64,000 bases of DNA from Symsagittifera roscoffensis. Taxonomy: Eukaryota; Xenacoelomorpha; Acoela; Convolutidae. Where the stretch lies: NCBI RefSeq assembly GCF_963678635.1, contig NC_087070.1, forward strand, positions 42,454,988 through 42,518,987, written 5' to 3'. Both the position numbers and the translations under genes were made by a program. Numbering within the stretch: position 1 is the stretch's first letter; the number at the start of each line of letters is the position of its first letter. This document shows positions 24,901 to 35,475 of the stretch, one piece after another. Below the pieces are notes generated by a model, which saw only the letters and a program-made list of their open reading frames with translations, had not been told where the DNA came from and ran no database searches.

Positions 24901-27865
24901 ATCTCAGCGAAGTCTTCAGTTTTCTAGATTGTGCCTATTTGTTTTTTTTCAGGAAAATCTTCAAAATGGTTTTGACTCAAATTTGATTTTTTTTGCTTTT
25001 CCACTTCTGTTTTGTGTTCAAGTTCAGTTCAAATTATTTTGCTCATAGGAAGGCACCTAACACTGTCTAAAAAGTGCAAATAGCGCGAAGAAGCCTGGGT
25101 GACTGAATTTTCGAACATGAATTTGAATATTCAGAATCCCAGCTGAATGGAAAAAACCTCTTGATCTAGTGTTTTCACTGAGCTTGTTTTTTGAACTGTC
25201 CATCAAAAAATTTTTTTTTCAAAATTGAAGAGCTCGAACATGTTAATTTTTTGCTACGAACTTTAAAAATGAATCATATTTATCCGTACGATAAGCAAGG
25301 GTATTGCAATCGGGTACTAGACTTCTATCCCGTAATAACTTTGTTCACAGAATGGTCAAAATCAGAAATGATAGATTTAGGTTCAGTTGATGATAAATTC
25401 AAATTTTCTCTGCCTTTCCGGCAGACTTGGTTTGGAGGTATTGATAATGACTTGGTTTGGAGGTATTGATAATGCCTGGGACGGCAAAGGTCCTGGGATC
25501 GAATTTGACAGGACCTTTTTATCAAACGGTACATACTGCATTTCTAAAAAATATGTCGGCTTAGTATTGTCTGCTTATGTTTTGTCGGCTTAGTTGCCAC
25601 ATCGTAGAATTGTTTTTTTTATTGAGCACAATTTAAATTGTAGTTGCTGTTAGCGCTTTAATTTTTTCTGCTGTTTGTAATTTTACTAACCTTCACTTCT
25701 AATTTTCTTTTTTTGTTGTTTTTTTCCCGCTTGATAGGTTTCGGCTCATTAAATCGGCATACTGGCCTCATATTGCGTCTTTTGACCAGCCAAAATTGTT
25801 TTAATGTGCATTTGTTTTGAGGGTGAAGGGGACTTAATAACTTTTTACTTGTCCTTTTTTTTTTGCTTATTTCGGCTTTCTTTGTGTGTTTGAGGGAGGG
25901 TGAGTGGGACTTATTAACTTTTTAGAAGACTTAAGTCTTGATTATTTTTGGCCTAAATGATTTCTGATTAGGTTTTGTTTTTACTTTGTTACCGCTTGGT
26001 AAATTTTCCTCTGATGCTAATTCCACATTTTATTGTCTGGGCGTTTTTTTTTTCAAAACTAGTCTAATTCGTTTTGATAGATCAATTTTTTTTCGACATT
26101 TTTGATTTTTTTTTTCAGACTTGATTTTGCATCGCAAGTGGTGCGAAGCTCAGCTTCGCCTCGGTGTAAAAAATTGCTATCTTGGATAGCTAAATGTTCA
26201 AAAACTGGCTATCCCTGTTCAAAGTAAATGCTTTTTCCGTAAGCAAAAGGGCAAATAGCGGCACAATTGGAATCTGACTTGGCCTTCTACAGCTGCTTCA
26301 AACTAGTTGCAAAAGTTTTCAAACTAAAGTTTTAAGATTTCTTAGCACAATAAAACTACGCATTGATACATTTTTCAAATTGGACTCGTTTGTTTCAAAA
26401 ATTGTCAATAATTCAAGATTCTTGAATTTCAAGGGGATGCATATCCGTTTCGGCAAAAAAAGAAACGAATTCCTCGGTCTCATTAACACTTTCCCGACTG
26501 TCTATTGGCTTCAATCTGAAAAAAAATCTGATGTTTTCCCTGCAATTCTTTTTACCATGAAAAAGTTGTCTGTAAATTCGATACATCGAATTTTGATCAC
26601 TCAAATCCAACCAAATTATCTATCCTTAAGGTAAAAAATAGGAACTGGTATTGGCAGAACAACATTTATATTTGTTCTAGTATGATTTCAATGTATGTGG
26701 TCTTCGGTCAATTTCATATCAACTTCGTCCAATTAAGATTAAGCAAGCAAAGGTTGTAGTCGCTTGTCTTTTTGAGATATTTACAATTTTAAAAGATTTT
26801 GTTATTGTGAAGCATATTTGCTCATTCTAATGTAGCAGCCGTGATGCGCAGCGGCTCTCAAAATTTACCATACCATCAGTTATTTTACCGTCGCAGTTTT
26901 AATATAAGTTCAATTGGTAACAAATAAAGCGCCTGATGGTGGTATGTTTTCACGTGATTCAACCAGACTTAAAAATAAAGTTACGTAATCATGATGCAAT
27001 CGAATAGATTCTTGCTCCTTCTCGTAGCAAACCGGGAAAGTTCAACAAGTCGCCATGCTTTCAACCCAAAGTTATATAATATATTACATCATATTTGCAT
27101 AAATTATCTGCATTTTGAGCTGCATAACTTGCATTTAACAATGTGCATAAATGCATAATAATGACATCACATCCGGATCTTAAATTAACTGGTTTTTGAA
27201 TCATGTGAGCAAAATAATAAACCAGTTATGAAGTTTAACCTTTCTTGTAAAAATTTATTGAAGAACATTAAGTTGATACTCTTGTTTGTTCTTATAAATA
27301 GGTTTCAAAAACATCTTTTTTTAGGGAACTGAAGCAGAAGCGCAGTATAGTTGCACCAAACATCAGTTTTGTAGCTCAACTCATGAAGTATGATGACCAC
27401 CTGAAAGCCAAGAAGAAGAACGTCTCGAAAAGCAGCCCTTCATCACCTGTCATTATGGAAATCAAACAACCCCCACCCCATGTTCCTTTAGCGGGGAGTT
27501 CTGCACGTACCAAAGTGCAACTTCAGAACCTAAAACTCGATGCCCTGAACTTAAAGAAGGATTCTAACGAAGCGCAAAGCACAGGATTTGCGGCCAAAAG
27601 GAAGATGTTACTGCCCCTGAAAATAAATGTAGCAGCTTCCGCAGTGCCTCGCGAAGGAGCGTCGCGCTTCGAGAACATTGCCTCGGCCCCAATTATGCCG
27701 ACAAACTACAACCCGTTTTGCTCGGCGTTCAAGAAGGCAAACACGAATAAAAACTCCTTTAGTAGTTCGCTGAAGACCAGCAATGAACTGTCCTCTGCGT
27801 TTCCGAAGTGTAGTTTTGGCGCCCCTTCGTTTTCTCATCAGAAAAATAGTTCGATTCCCGAGTAG
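12519..27865 (+). CDS. MAP kinase phosphatase (dual-specificity), six coding exons
   Basis: Exons 12,519-12,959, 13,245-13,509, 19,499-19,651, 19,991-20,191, 20,353-20,491 and 27,325-27,865 join in phase (0, 1, 1, 1, 2) to give about 579 residues. An N-terminal rhodanese/CH2 domain (ISGDELAGRL near residue 31, KLVLIDLRSMFLFQESHV near 113) is followed by GGFDSFRKAYPNHC near 236. A dual-specificity phosphatase domain follows, with the P-loop HCYAGVSRS (Cys about 372, Arg about 378), general-acid candidate CDDN (about 335) and the YRELKQKRSIVAPN segment (about 399-412). Such enzymes dephosphorylate Thr and Tyr of activated MAP kinases. The closest feel is the DUSP8/16/10 group, judging by EYLE...QDIVIYEQ and the Ser/Lys-rich tail, but a symbol is not assigned. 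LQNLKLDALNL (about 466-476) resembles a nuclear export signal. An exon 1 acceptor at 12,516 implies an upstream, probably non-coding, exon. Confidence 0.92.
13245..13509 (+). CDS. phosphatase exon, rhodanese domain middle
   Basis: Acceptor ATTGTTTAG, donor CAAG|GTAAGT. Starts in phase 0 with DGKLQIKEYLEARLLFDG and QDIVIYEQGPP, contains an acidic Ser/Gly loop, then DFAKLIFKNLKNV...EILQ. Ends in phase 1, completing a Gly with the next exon. Confidence 0.85.
14385..14680. repeat. dispersed repeat S2, copy 1
   Basis: Shares CTTCAGACAAATTT, CCTGAGCT, GCGCGATATATTTCG and a GTAAGCGG-like block, in the same order, with 44,065-44,310. Diverged; no coding potential. Confidence 0.55.
14961..15023 (+). 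repeat. tRNA-like SINE head
   Basis: TTGGCGTGAAGCTAATG (A-box-like), GCCTTGTGAGCC (anticodon-arm-like) and GTTTGAATCC (B box) follow in tRNA-like spacing. Best read as a SINE head. Confidence 0.5.
16600..17010 (+). repeat. long interspersed family, partial copy
   Basis: Contains TTTTTCAGGAAAAAGTCTAA, TTTGTCGCGGTTTGACATTTGA, GGAAGGGAAACTCC and CCAACTATCAGTCGACTATG, which recur in the same order near 23,505, 24,400 and 35,060-35,460. Confidence 0.6.
18540..18665. other. GC-rich patch in intron 2
   Basis: CTGCTGTCGCCGGGCGCGCG lies in otherwise AT-rich intron sequence. The minus frame 18,468-18,671 spans it but has no motif. It could be a regulatory segment or a foreign insertion. Confidence 0.3.
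19499..19651 (+). CDS. phosphatase exon, end of rhodanese domain and linker
   Basis: Acceptor TGTATTTCAG, donor ATAG|GTATGA, phases 1 and 1. Encodes GFDSFRKAYPNHCTQGVPFV, the canonical end of the MKP rhodanese domain, through NIFI at the beginning of the catalytic domain. Confidence 0.9.
19991..20191 (+). CDS. phosphatase exon, catalytic domain first half
   Basis: Acceptor TTGTTTCCAG, donor ATAG|GTGCCT. Encodes GALHDAKNDKLLDRHNITHI and LNCCRTA, a Gly/Lys/Arg-rich loop, then YRELQCDDNLQQSLAGKLDD. The CDDN Asp is the likely general acid. Confidence 0.92.
20353..20491 (+). CDS. phosphatase exon with the active-site P-loop
   Basis: Acceptor TCTGATGCAG, donor CAG|GTGAGA, ends in phase 2. Encodes VLIHCYAGVSRSAAITIAYL and MYAYNLTYHDSY. 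The HCX5R(S) signature is intact, so the enzyme is expected to be active. Confidence 0.96.
20850..22275. repeat. intronic satellite, about 170-bp unit
   Basis: CTCAAAAACT begins units at 21,051, 21,223, 21,387, 21,559, 21,732, 21,904, 22,078 and 22,241, with spacings of 163-174, after a degenerate unit near 20,868. Each unit carries TTTAATCGATAGACCAGG, TTGTAGGAA, CACAAGCGG and GACTTAGGAAAAGTCACTTT. Two subtypes alternate, with either GCCTATTTTTTCGGAAATTA or a shorter TTCAAATCTTTCCGATT block. Frames inside are accidental. Confidence 0.95.
22465..22828 (+). repeat. dispersed repeat S1, copy 2, with tRNA-like head
   Basis: Begins with a tRNA-like head (TGTAGCGTAGAAGTGGGG, then GGTTCGAACC at about 22,514) and continues with the same body as 8,746-9,035. 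The head-body structure is that of a tRNA-derived SINE. An extra T-rich stretch at about 22,612 interrupts it. Confidence 0.75.
22841..22900 (+). repeat. tRNA-like head of the long interspersed family
   Basis: TAGCGGTGATATGAGTAG resembles an A box and GGGTTTGAATCCCGG contains a B box with T stem. It directly precedes the first 895-bp unit. Confidence 0.5.
22913..23806 (+). repeat. 895-bp direct duplication, first unit
   Basis: Nearly identical to 23,807-24,702; corresponding points lie 895-896 bp apart (for example 23,063/23,958 and 23,302/24,198). Contains TATGTTTTGTCAGCTTAG and TATGTTTTATCGGCTTAA as two internal echoes, CTCGCGGTTTGAATTTTGA and AAGGATGGCAAACGCCAC. The frames 23,103-23,360 and 23,302-23,490 recur in both units but have no homology that can be recognised. 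Confidence 0.95.
23807..24702 (+). repeat. 895-bp direct duplication, second unit
   Basis: Second unit, differing from the first by few substitutions and one-base indels in T and A runs, so the duplication is recent. Confidence 0.95.
24703..25150 (+). repeat. long interspersed family, continuing copy
   Basis: Contains CCAACTGTCTGCTGGCTATG at 24,786, TTTTTTTCAGGAAAATCTTC and a GGAAGGCACCTAAC block, diverged from but collinear with other copies. Confidence 0.55.
25424..25473. repeat. 25-bp tandem duplication
   Basis: GACTTGGTTTGGAGGTATTG plus ATAAT occurs twice in tandem (25,424 and 25,449). It explains the repeated residues in the plus frame 25,191-25,469, which is not a gene. Confidence 0.95.
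25474..26640 (+). repeat. long interspersed family, further copy
   Basis: Begins near a B-box-like GGGATCGAATTTG (about 25,493), then GCTTATGTTTTGTCGGCTTA at 25,571, a GTGCGAAGCTCAGCTTCGCC hairpin at about 26,139 and CCCGACTGTCTATTGG at 26,493. The order matches the other copies. Confidence 0.55.
27325..27865 (+). CDS. phosphatase last exon, end of catalytic domain and tail
   Basis: Acceptor CATCTTTTTTTAG. Completes the Arg of YRELKQKRSIVAPNISFVAQ, then a 150-residue Ser/Lys/Pro-rich tail with basic stretches KAKKKN and AKRK and a Leu-rich LQNLKLDALNL. Stop TAG at 27,863-27,865. The higher GC content compared with flanks supports coding. Tails of this sort in related phosphatases direct shuttling and turnover. 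Confidence 0.92.
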
Positions 27866-28849
27866 TTCCAAGATTAATGTTCGAAAAAATTATATATAGA
27901 ATTGCCCAAAATTGTATCCGACTTCGGACGGATCTGGCTAATTTTTGGCCAACGTTTTACAGATTTCCAGGAGTTTTTGAAACAAATTTCAATTTTGCTG
28001 CGAATATTCCTTAGGCATTCAAAATGTTTCGGCCTTTACTGCTTATCTAGAAATGTGAATCTGTACAAAAAATTTGAAGAGAAACCTTGAAAGAGTCTGA
28101 ACATTGAGCTTGGAACTCAATTGCTCGTTGCTTGTGAACGTGTCCTGCCTGAAACCAAAGCAGGTTACTGATTGAACCCTTTGACCCTGATTATGAGCCT
28201 GATTTTCTTTACAGTTTTTTGTGAGTAGCGATTATTAATCATAGAAAAAAAACATGCAAAATAGCAGCTTGGAGAGTTAAAAAGATAGAATAGAAATTTT
28301 TTGAATTGAAATTTTATCATTTGCATATTTCTTAAACAAAACTCTCTAGTTGTATAAATATTGAAAAACCAGACAGCTGTTGAGTTATTTCTTTTCTTTT
28401 ATATTTTCGTTTCAAATTTAGTTTCTAAGAGATCGATTATTAATTGAGATGAAGCGGACTGCATATTAAACTAAAGCATATATTAAATTGCAAAAAGTTC
28501 GAATTGTCAGAATCCATTAAAAAGAGCAAATGTACTATTTCAGATTTTTTTTGCAAAATTTGCTCAGATTTGGCTGATTGCTCTTTTGAATTGATGTTCT
28601 CAATTCGAACGTTTTTTTTGCAAATCAAAATATCAGAATTGAAAAAAAAGCTATTTCGAATAATTATAACAATTTTGACAATTACTTTCTTGTTTTGCTA
28701 ATTTTTTTTCACAATCTGATATTCAATTTTTGGACGAAATTCGCGAGTTTTCATTTGGTGTGTACCTGTGGATGTGGAAACCTTTGTTCGCAACTGAACT
28801 CTTGTGCGATTTCCAAGTGAAATATCTTCGTGCATAGTTGTGCAATAAT
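27866..28849. other. phosphatase 3' flank
   Basis: Presumed 3' UTR and downstream DNA. No canonical AATAAA was spotted close behind the stop; ATTAAA-like words occur near 28,466-28,484. The short frames here are not recognisable. Confidence 0.4.
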
Positions 28850-29190
28850 AGTAGTAGTAGTAGTAGTAGTAGTTTAAGGAGATCACTCAGGGGTGGGGGG
28901 GGGGGGGGGGGGGAGGGGGTGAGCGAGGGCGCGGGTTGGAGCAAGAGCAATATGCAAAAATAGTTTTTCGTCCATAACCACGAAATAAGTTTTTGATTCT
29001 GAGCCACTTACATTTTTATGGTTATGGACCAAAAAACAAAGTGGCTCAGAATCAAAAACTTATTTCGTGGTTATGGACGAAAAACTATTTTTGACATTTT
29101 ACTCTTGCTCCAACCCGCGCCCTCGCCAAACAACCCCCCCCCCCCCCCCCACGTGCGCGTGATCTCTCCAAACTACTAATACTAATAACA
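28850..29190. repeat. fold-back inverted repeat with G/C tracts
   Basis: Arms of about 150 bp, 28,850-29,007 and 29,041-29,190, separated by a 33-bp loop. GATTCTGAGCCAC at the inner left meets GTGGCTCAGAATC at the inner right, and matching extends through CGTGGTTATGGACG, CTTGCTCCAACCCGCGCCCT, the G-run/C-run pair and GGAGATCAC. A GTA microsatellite (about 28,848-28,873) at the left outer end pairs with a degenerate ACTACTAATACT at the right. No transposase. Confidence 0.9.
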
Positions 29191-31600
29191 ATCAACAGTT
29201 GTTTTATTACCAATTGTTGAGTCTTATTGCAGCACTATGTACAAAGGATTCGCACTAGGAAATCACACAAGGACGCACATGCTTACAATGGCAACAGGGA
29301 AAAGACTACTAAGACTCGCTAATTTCACGGTAACTGAAACCTGAAATATTCTTTCCCGCATCTCAATTGTGTGTCATTTTTGACCAATTCTTATTCTTAA
29401 TCAGCGGTGTTGTTATTGTGGCTATTTGAATCATATCTCAAGAACAGTTTTGATTTAACGCGTGGGTAAGGAAGTTTTGTAGGCCTTTTGGGCTACAACA
29501 AAACGTTTTTTTTAATACAAATGAAAAAGTTTGTTCTTGGGAATCATCAGTGTGATATTTCGTTAATAATCTCTTTGAGGTGACCAAAGCGGTTTTTATC
29601 ACATCAAATTGTCAAATCTACATATGCTTTAAAACAGCTTAGTACTGTAACCTTGCGATTCATGTGAAGTCATAACAATTATGCTGCTGCTTAAGCATTT
29701 GGGTTTGAATAATGAATTGCGGATAGAAAAACTAATTAAAAAGTGCAAATGAACAATTTCGGAAAATTTTGCAGAGAAGCTGTTTGTTCCAACAAAATTT
29801 ACGCCTCAAAATTGCGTGCAGATTGCTCGTTTTAAATAGTTTTGTCTATCCGAATTTTTTGCAACTTATTATATATAAGAATACTTTTAGATATGTTTCA
29901 GACAAATTTTAAGAGTTGAATTGCTTCAGTGTTCATGGTTAGCCTGTAGATATTCAACACTTGTTGAAAATCTGCAGCTGATCAAAACCTCATTTTTCCT
30001 CAGACAGTTGATAACGTATAAAAAAGTTCAGTTTGAAACCAAGTAAGTGAAACCAAGTTATGTTAATGATGCAAAAACAATTGAATAAATTCAAATTTTT
30101 GAAGCTTTAGTTTTCCAAATTAAAAGAGTATCCAGTCAAAAATACTTCTAGCTTTCTATCCCTAGTTACTGCTAAGGGTTATATTTTTGATTGAGGAGTA
30201 TTGCAATAGACAACCCCCTACAAAAGCTACAAAGCTATCTCGGATAGTTTTTTTTCAAATTGGTGTTTTTTTCTGCATGGTGTGATAAAAGGATCTGAAC
30301 GAAAAGTTGGAATTTGAGCATATTCGACGTTCATCTTGAAATCAGCAAAATGGACATCATTGTAAAACAGTGACCAGAAAAACGATGAAAAATTAAAATT
30401 TTTACGAATTAAATTTAGCATAAATAAGTTTTTGTAAGCCTGCTTGCTAGCTTTATTTGCTCGAACTTATACGGGGTTAACATTTTGAAATTTTTTATGT
30501 TCGAATTACGTCTGAAACAGCTTAATCATGATGTATTACCTAGACAATTCTGATGAATTTTTATGGTTATTGAGAGAACAAAAGAAAAACAAACGCTCGA
30601 ATTCTAAGTTTCTCCTTTCTACACTAGCCAGCAGCGTAGTGTATTAGCACCAACCTTTTTTGTAAGTTTATCAATAAAATTACAAGTGGTAGTGGAGCAG
30701 ATGTGAGAAATTGATAATCCTGATCTGAACAAAAATTTTAGTCAAGGTGACTTCAGCTTTTCTTTTTTTTTCACTTTGATTGCCCGTTCAGAGCGCTTTT
30801 TTGCATTTTCCTCGCAAGTGTTTGCATTTTCCTCGAAATGGTTATGGTCGGAATGATAAAAACGTTTTTCGTCATTTAGAGTGATAATATTGGTTCAATT
30901 AGAGGGTGTTTCAGGGTAGAGCGATGCAAAATTTTCAAAGCTCTCTAGCGTAATGTTTTGTGACACTTTAGTTTTCTGCTCAATGGGCGTCTACCTGAGT
31001 ATTGTCGGCTTTGTTTGTTACGAATCAAGAGTAGTGCGAACCTGTGATTTACCTGTGCATAAAAAAATTACAATTACCAGTTGTACACAAGCTAAATTGC
31101 TTAGATAGTGTTACACGGTCAGATTTTTTTGGCAAATGAAAATGCACATTTTCTGCAACTTTTCTGTTAATTGCGCAGTATATGATCTAGTTATATTTGT
31201 CACAGCGCATTTTTGCACCCAGATATTTGAGAAAAAAGAGTGGTCAAATCAATGCTATTGGCCGAATGGTTAATACAGGTGACTATTTCTTCTGAGTTCG
31301 CAATCTTGCAGAAATATAGTTTTGAGTCTTAGTAATCTTATGGCATTTCTGTAATTTATGTCTCTTTTAGACATCACTGCTATCTTGTGTGATACTTGCG
31401 CTGTTTTTTTTTTCATTTTGAAAATTCAAATTCAACTAGCGGCTAGTAATATCACTGCTGGTAAATGTTACATCTAGAAATCTAATTGTATGTATATTTA
31501 CAGCATAATTATGCTAATTATTTTTCGGATCAACATTGGGAAAATGTCGGCTAAGTTATCGAGTTATGTATACCACCTTGCTTACACAATGAATACACTT
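29191..31600. other. intergenic, no gene recognised
   Basis: AT-rich. A 97-bp stretch at 29,233-29,329 has AG and GT borders and an open frame, but no family match. A block near 30,960-31,080 is weakly related to the long interspersed family (ATTGTCGGCTTTGTTTG). Confidence 0.5.
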
Positions 31601-31930
31601 ATATAGGTCTTGATGGTTTTTCAGTTCATTTGCTTTGTTACTTCTAGTTTCGAAAGTGGATTTTGATTTTTAGGTTTCCCAGCAGAGCAAAGATCTTAGT
31701 TACTAATCCATGTTTCTCAATATTTATTTTCATCAAAAAAAGATAAGTTTTTGCGTATTGTTTTTGTAAATCAGAAAGATTTAGTGGCATCTATTTTTTT
31801 CTTGAGGTTTTTTAAAGGTTATTGAGGTTAAAATTGAGGTTATTTTAAAAAACAAGTTAAAAAATTTTTCTGTTTTCGTGCGTTCATTGACTCTGTTCCA
31901 ACTGTCTGTTGGCTATGTTTTACCTTATTT
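31601..31930 (+). repeat. long interspersed family, partial copy
   Basis: TTTCGAAAGTGGATTTTGA, then GCGTTCATTGACTCTGTTCC and the hairpin CCAACTGTCTGTTGG at 31,898, collinear with 35,215-35,460. Confidence 0.6.
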
Positions 31931-34799
31931 TTTGCTCCTTACATTTTTCTGTAATTTTTTAAGATCAAGAATGCACCAAATTTTTTGGTTGCTCATAATT
32001 AGCCTCACAAGGACGTCTGCAAAATACATATTTTTTTAAAGAGAGAGAGAGAGAGAGAGAATGTGTCTTGAAAATAGTAATGAACAACATCTATTTGTGC
32101 GTGAATTTTTTTCTTATTTGAATTGGGCAATAAAAACATAGTCAACAGACAGTAAACAGCTTACAAAAACTTTTACTAACACAAGAACATGATTGTATAT
32201 ATTATCAAAGCTTAAAAAACGTATTTTGTTCTCATTTTTTGATTTTCCTCAATCAATTTCAGAAGTCCTCGTGATTTTTCTTATGATTGACGCTGTTTTG
32301 TGAGGTGAAAGTCGGCTCATTTTTAAAAACGGATGTCCTCCTCTGAAAGTCAATTCATCTTTTTTTTGCGGCATTCCTATTTTATCAATTGATTCTGAAA
32401 ACAAGGAGTGGGGAGAGCTTCAAATACAGCATTCTACAGTGTAGTAAATCTGTTCATCTAATAAAATAAACGATTTAGTCCGCACAATTTTTTTTAAAAA
32501 CCAATAATTAACTACATAACCTAAAATGTCTTTCTCGAAGTTGGCGTCGCAAACTCACACTATACATATGTATGCGGCAAAAAGCACTCTTCTTTATGTA
32601 AATCCAGGAGGGGTTAGTCGATAAGCAAATTAAACGGCTCCAGTAAAACGGAATTTAGACGTCAAAATTTTTTTGCAAACCTATTTTAGACGGATAGCAA
32701 AGACGGAAAGCAAAGGGCCCACAAAATTTACTGCATAAAACAAAACTTCACAAGTACATAAACCCATCGCATATCAAAAATTTTATTTTAAAAAAGTTAT
32801 AAAACTTGAATCCAAATATTATGAACAATTTTTGAAATTCATAAATTATACAATTGCCTCATTTCAAAAATTGACTTCCATTTTAGCAAGATTAAACGAA
32901 AGTTAATTGTAGTCAGTAAAAAATTTCAGACACGAACAATACAATGTCGTCTAATTTCCCATAATTGTAGTTCTAATTTCATTTTTTCTGGTCACGTCTA
33001 CTTAGCTTGTCTAATTTCCTAGTCCCCGAATCAAGGACAATTGCTTACCCATTTTTAAATTCAACGCGAATTTTTAAAAGCAGTAATTTGCTTGTTTCGG
33101 CAAATTGTTTTGGATAAGCAGTAGAACCCCGCAATCAGTAAGACGAGAGAATAATTGCTTTTATGGCAATTATAATTGTACTTTCGTCAAAGTTATAATG
33201 AGTTTTTGGCGCCAAATTTAGATGTTTAAGCGATTTATAATCCATTATAATTATAACATTTTTCTGACATCATAATAAATTATAATCAATAAATTGATTA
33301 TAATTTTTCCTAAAATCTCTTATGGTCTCTTATAATCTGTTATAATCTCTAATAACCAATTAAGATCTATATATCTAAAAATTATTTAAGATTATATTTT
33401 TGTTGTCAGAAATCTCTAAAAGTGAGATGTCTTGTCACTCTTTGGCTCATCTGAACACAAAGTTTTACCAGGAAACAAAAGTTTCATGTAGATCACTTCA
33501 TATTAGTTGAAAGAATCCCCCGGTAAGTGAAATATAATTCTTCTATAACAACCATGAAATTGAAGCAGTGTGTTGATATTTTGGTGGTCAAAAAGTCTTA
33601 AAATGTGCATCATGAAACAACTATAATCAGCAAGAAATGAAAAGAAAAAATGTTATAAGTTTGAATTGATTTCAAAACTGCGAAAACAATTTTCGCAATT
33701 TTTAATAAACTAACGTCTACGAAAAGCTTAAGCAATTCAGAAGACAAAATGGGCAAACAAAGGGGACTATAAACAATTATAATCGATTATAATGGATTTT
33801 TACCGCAAAAAAACTTTAGTAATTCAGACAAAATTAATCCATTAAAATCGATTATAATGTTTTGCAATTGATGAGTTTGATTTCAAAAAGAGTGATTATA
33901 ATCGATTAATAATTGATTAAAATTAAATTTTTTCTCAATTTTTGTGAGACTGGTTCTAAAATCATATTATAATTTAGAATTCACGCTTGAAACTGGATGC
34001 GGGACAGTTCTTCTGAGCTCGTAGAAGAGATCTTCTGAGCTCTTAAAATGAATGTGACTTCTCAAGTAACAATTGGAGCTTTTCAGCTCAAAATTTATTT
34101 GATATAAACAAAAATTGGGTTCTATTTAACAATCCCTCCCCCCATGGTACCTACTTAGAATACTCCGTCCCTATAAGTAAAAGCAGTAAATTAGCGCTAG
34201 TGCTTTTTATTGAGAGTTCCTAGGGTTCCTATTTTGCTGCATTCTGATTGGTCAAAAAACGACCATTTTGACCATCTTAACAATCTCCCCTCCCCTTTTT
34301 TGGAAGGGGTGGAAACTGTGAAGTATATCCCAAAATTGAATCCATTAAAATTAACGTTCAATGGGATATTCTAAAACAGAAAAAATTACATCAAATCAAC
34401 GAATTTTTTTTGGCTGCAGCTTGCTAACCGGTTTAAAAAACATGATATTAAATTTGATGAACAAAACTTCCATTATTTCCTGTTCATGGTATAAAGATTT
34501 CCATTTAGGTTCTGATTTTCTGGGCGAGTGTTTGTACCCTATCATACCCTGTGAAAAAAAATGTAGAAAATTGCTAACTTTCGCTCAGAAGATCAGAACA
34601 TAGAGTGAAAGCATTATACAATGAACAAGAAATGATGATGGAAGTATTGTTCATCTAATCAAAAATCAAACTTTTAAAGGAAACAAAATAGCAGACAATT
34701 ACAAAAACACCTTATTTGACGTAATTTTTTCACTCGTAGAACCTTGAGTTCTAAGTACCCTGCCGATCGATTCATTTATTTATATATCTCAAATTTAAC
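31931..34799. other. intergenic with AT palindromes and a GA microsatellite
   Basis: Holds a GA dinucleotide run (32,041-32,060) and, at 33,160-33,970, many TTATAAT/ATTATAA words in palindromic arrangement (for example AATCGATTATAAT near 33,790). No gene recognised; the plus frame at 34,361-34,603 is unremarkable. Confidence 0.55.
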
Positions 34800-35035
34800 A
34801 CAAAGTTACACATAGCCAACAGGCAGTTGGAAAATAGTAAATGAACGCAAGAAAACAGAAAAAATTGATTTTTTTTTCAGGATCTTCAACTTTTGATTTT
34901 CAAAGTGAAAACACGCGGCCTCAAAGATTTTTGATTTTAACGAACACTGATTGACAATTTTATGATATACCAACTCAATTTGAAAAAACTGGATCAATCG
35001 GTAAAATTTTCAATAGTCAATGAATGTAGCTCAAA
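34800..35035 (-). repeat. long interspersed family, inverted partial copy
   Basis: The minus strand reads TTGCGTTCATTTACTATTTT then CCAACTGCCTGTTGGCTATG (34,811-34,830), the reverse orientation of the neighbouring copy at 35,040-35,470. Confidence 0.6.
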
Positions 35036-35039
35036 CTCT

Positions 35040-35475
35040 TGTAAAGGTCGTGCAATTTTTTTTCAGGAAAGTCTTAAAATTTGTTCACGCTCAATTTTAC
35101 TTTTTTGGGGTTTGAGGTTTGATTAGTTTTTTTTTACTCAGTTCCTTTCCTTTGTTAAAAGGAAGGGAAACTCCGCAATTGAGCAGCGTAACAATAAAAG
35201 TCACGAAAAAATTGATTGACTTCAAGTTTCGAAAGTGAAAGTTCCCAGCGAAATCAAAACTAAAACTTTACTTAATGATCCAGTTTTCTCGAAATGCTGT
35301 AATATTATCAAAAAAGTGGCAATCACATATTGTTCTAGAAATTCAAAGAACCTTAAAGTCATCAACTTTTTTCTTCGAAATTTCAGATTTCGCAAAAAAA
35401 TTGAGTCAATTTTTTTTCTGCTTACTTGCGTTCATTGACTCTTTTTCAACAAGCTGTTGGCTATATATATTTCTT
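35040..35475 (+). repeat. long interspersed family, partial copy
   Basis: TTTTTTTCAGGAAAGTCTTA, then CTCAATTTTACTTTTTTGGG, GGAAGGGAAACTCCGC, TTTCGAAAGTGAAA, TTGCGTTCATTGACTC and a hairpin TCAACAAGCTGTTGG at 35,446. Confidence 0.65.

Larger units (their letters stand above)
20492..27324 (+). other. intron 5 of the phosphatase gene, repeat-filled
   Basis: About 6.8 kb between the P-loop exon and the last exon. It carries the 170-bp satellite, SINE copies, the 895-bp tandem duplication and further copies of the long interspersed family. None of the frames inside looks like an exon. Confidence 0.8.
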
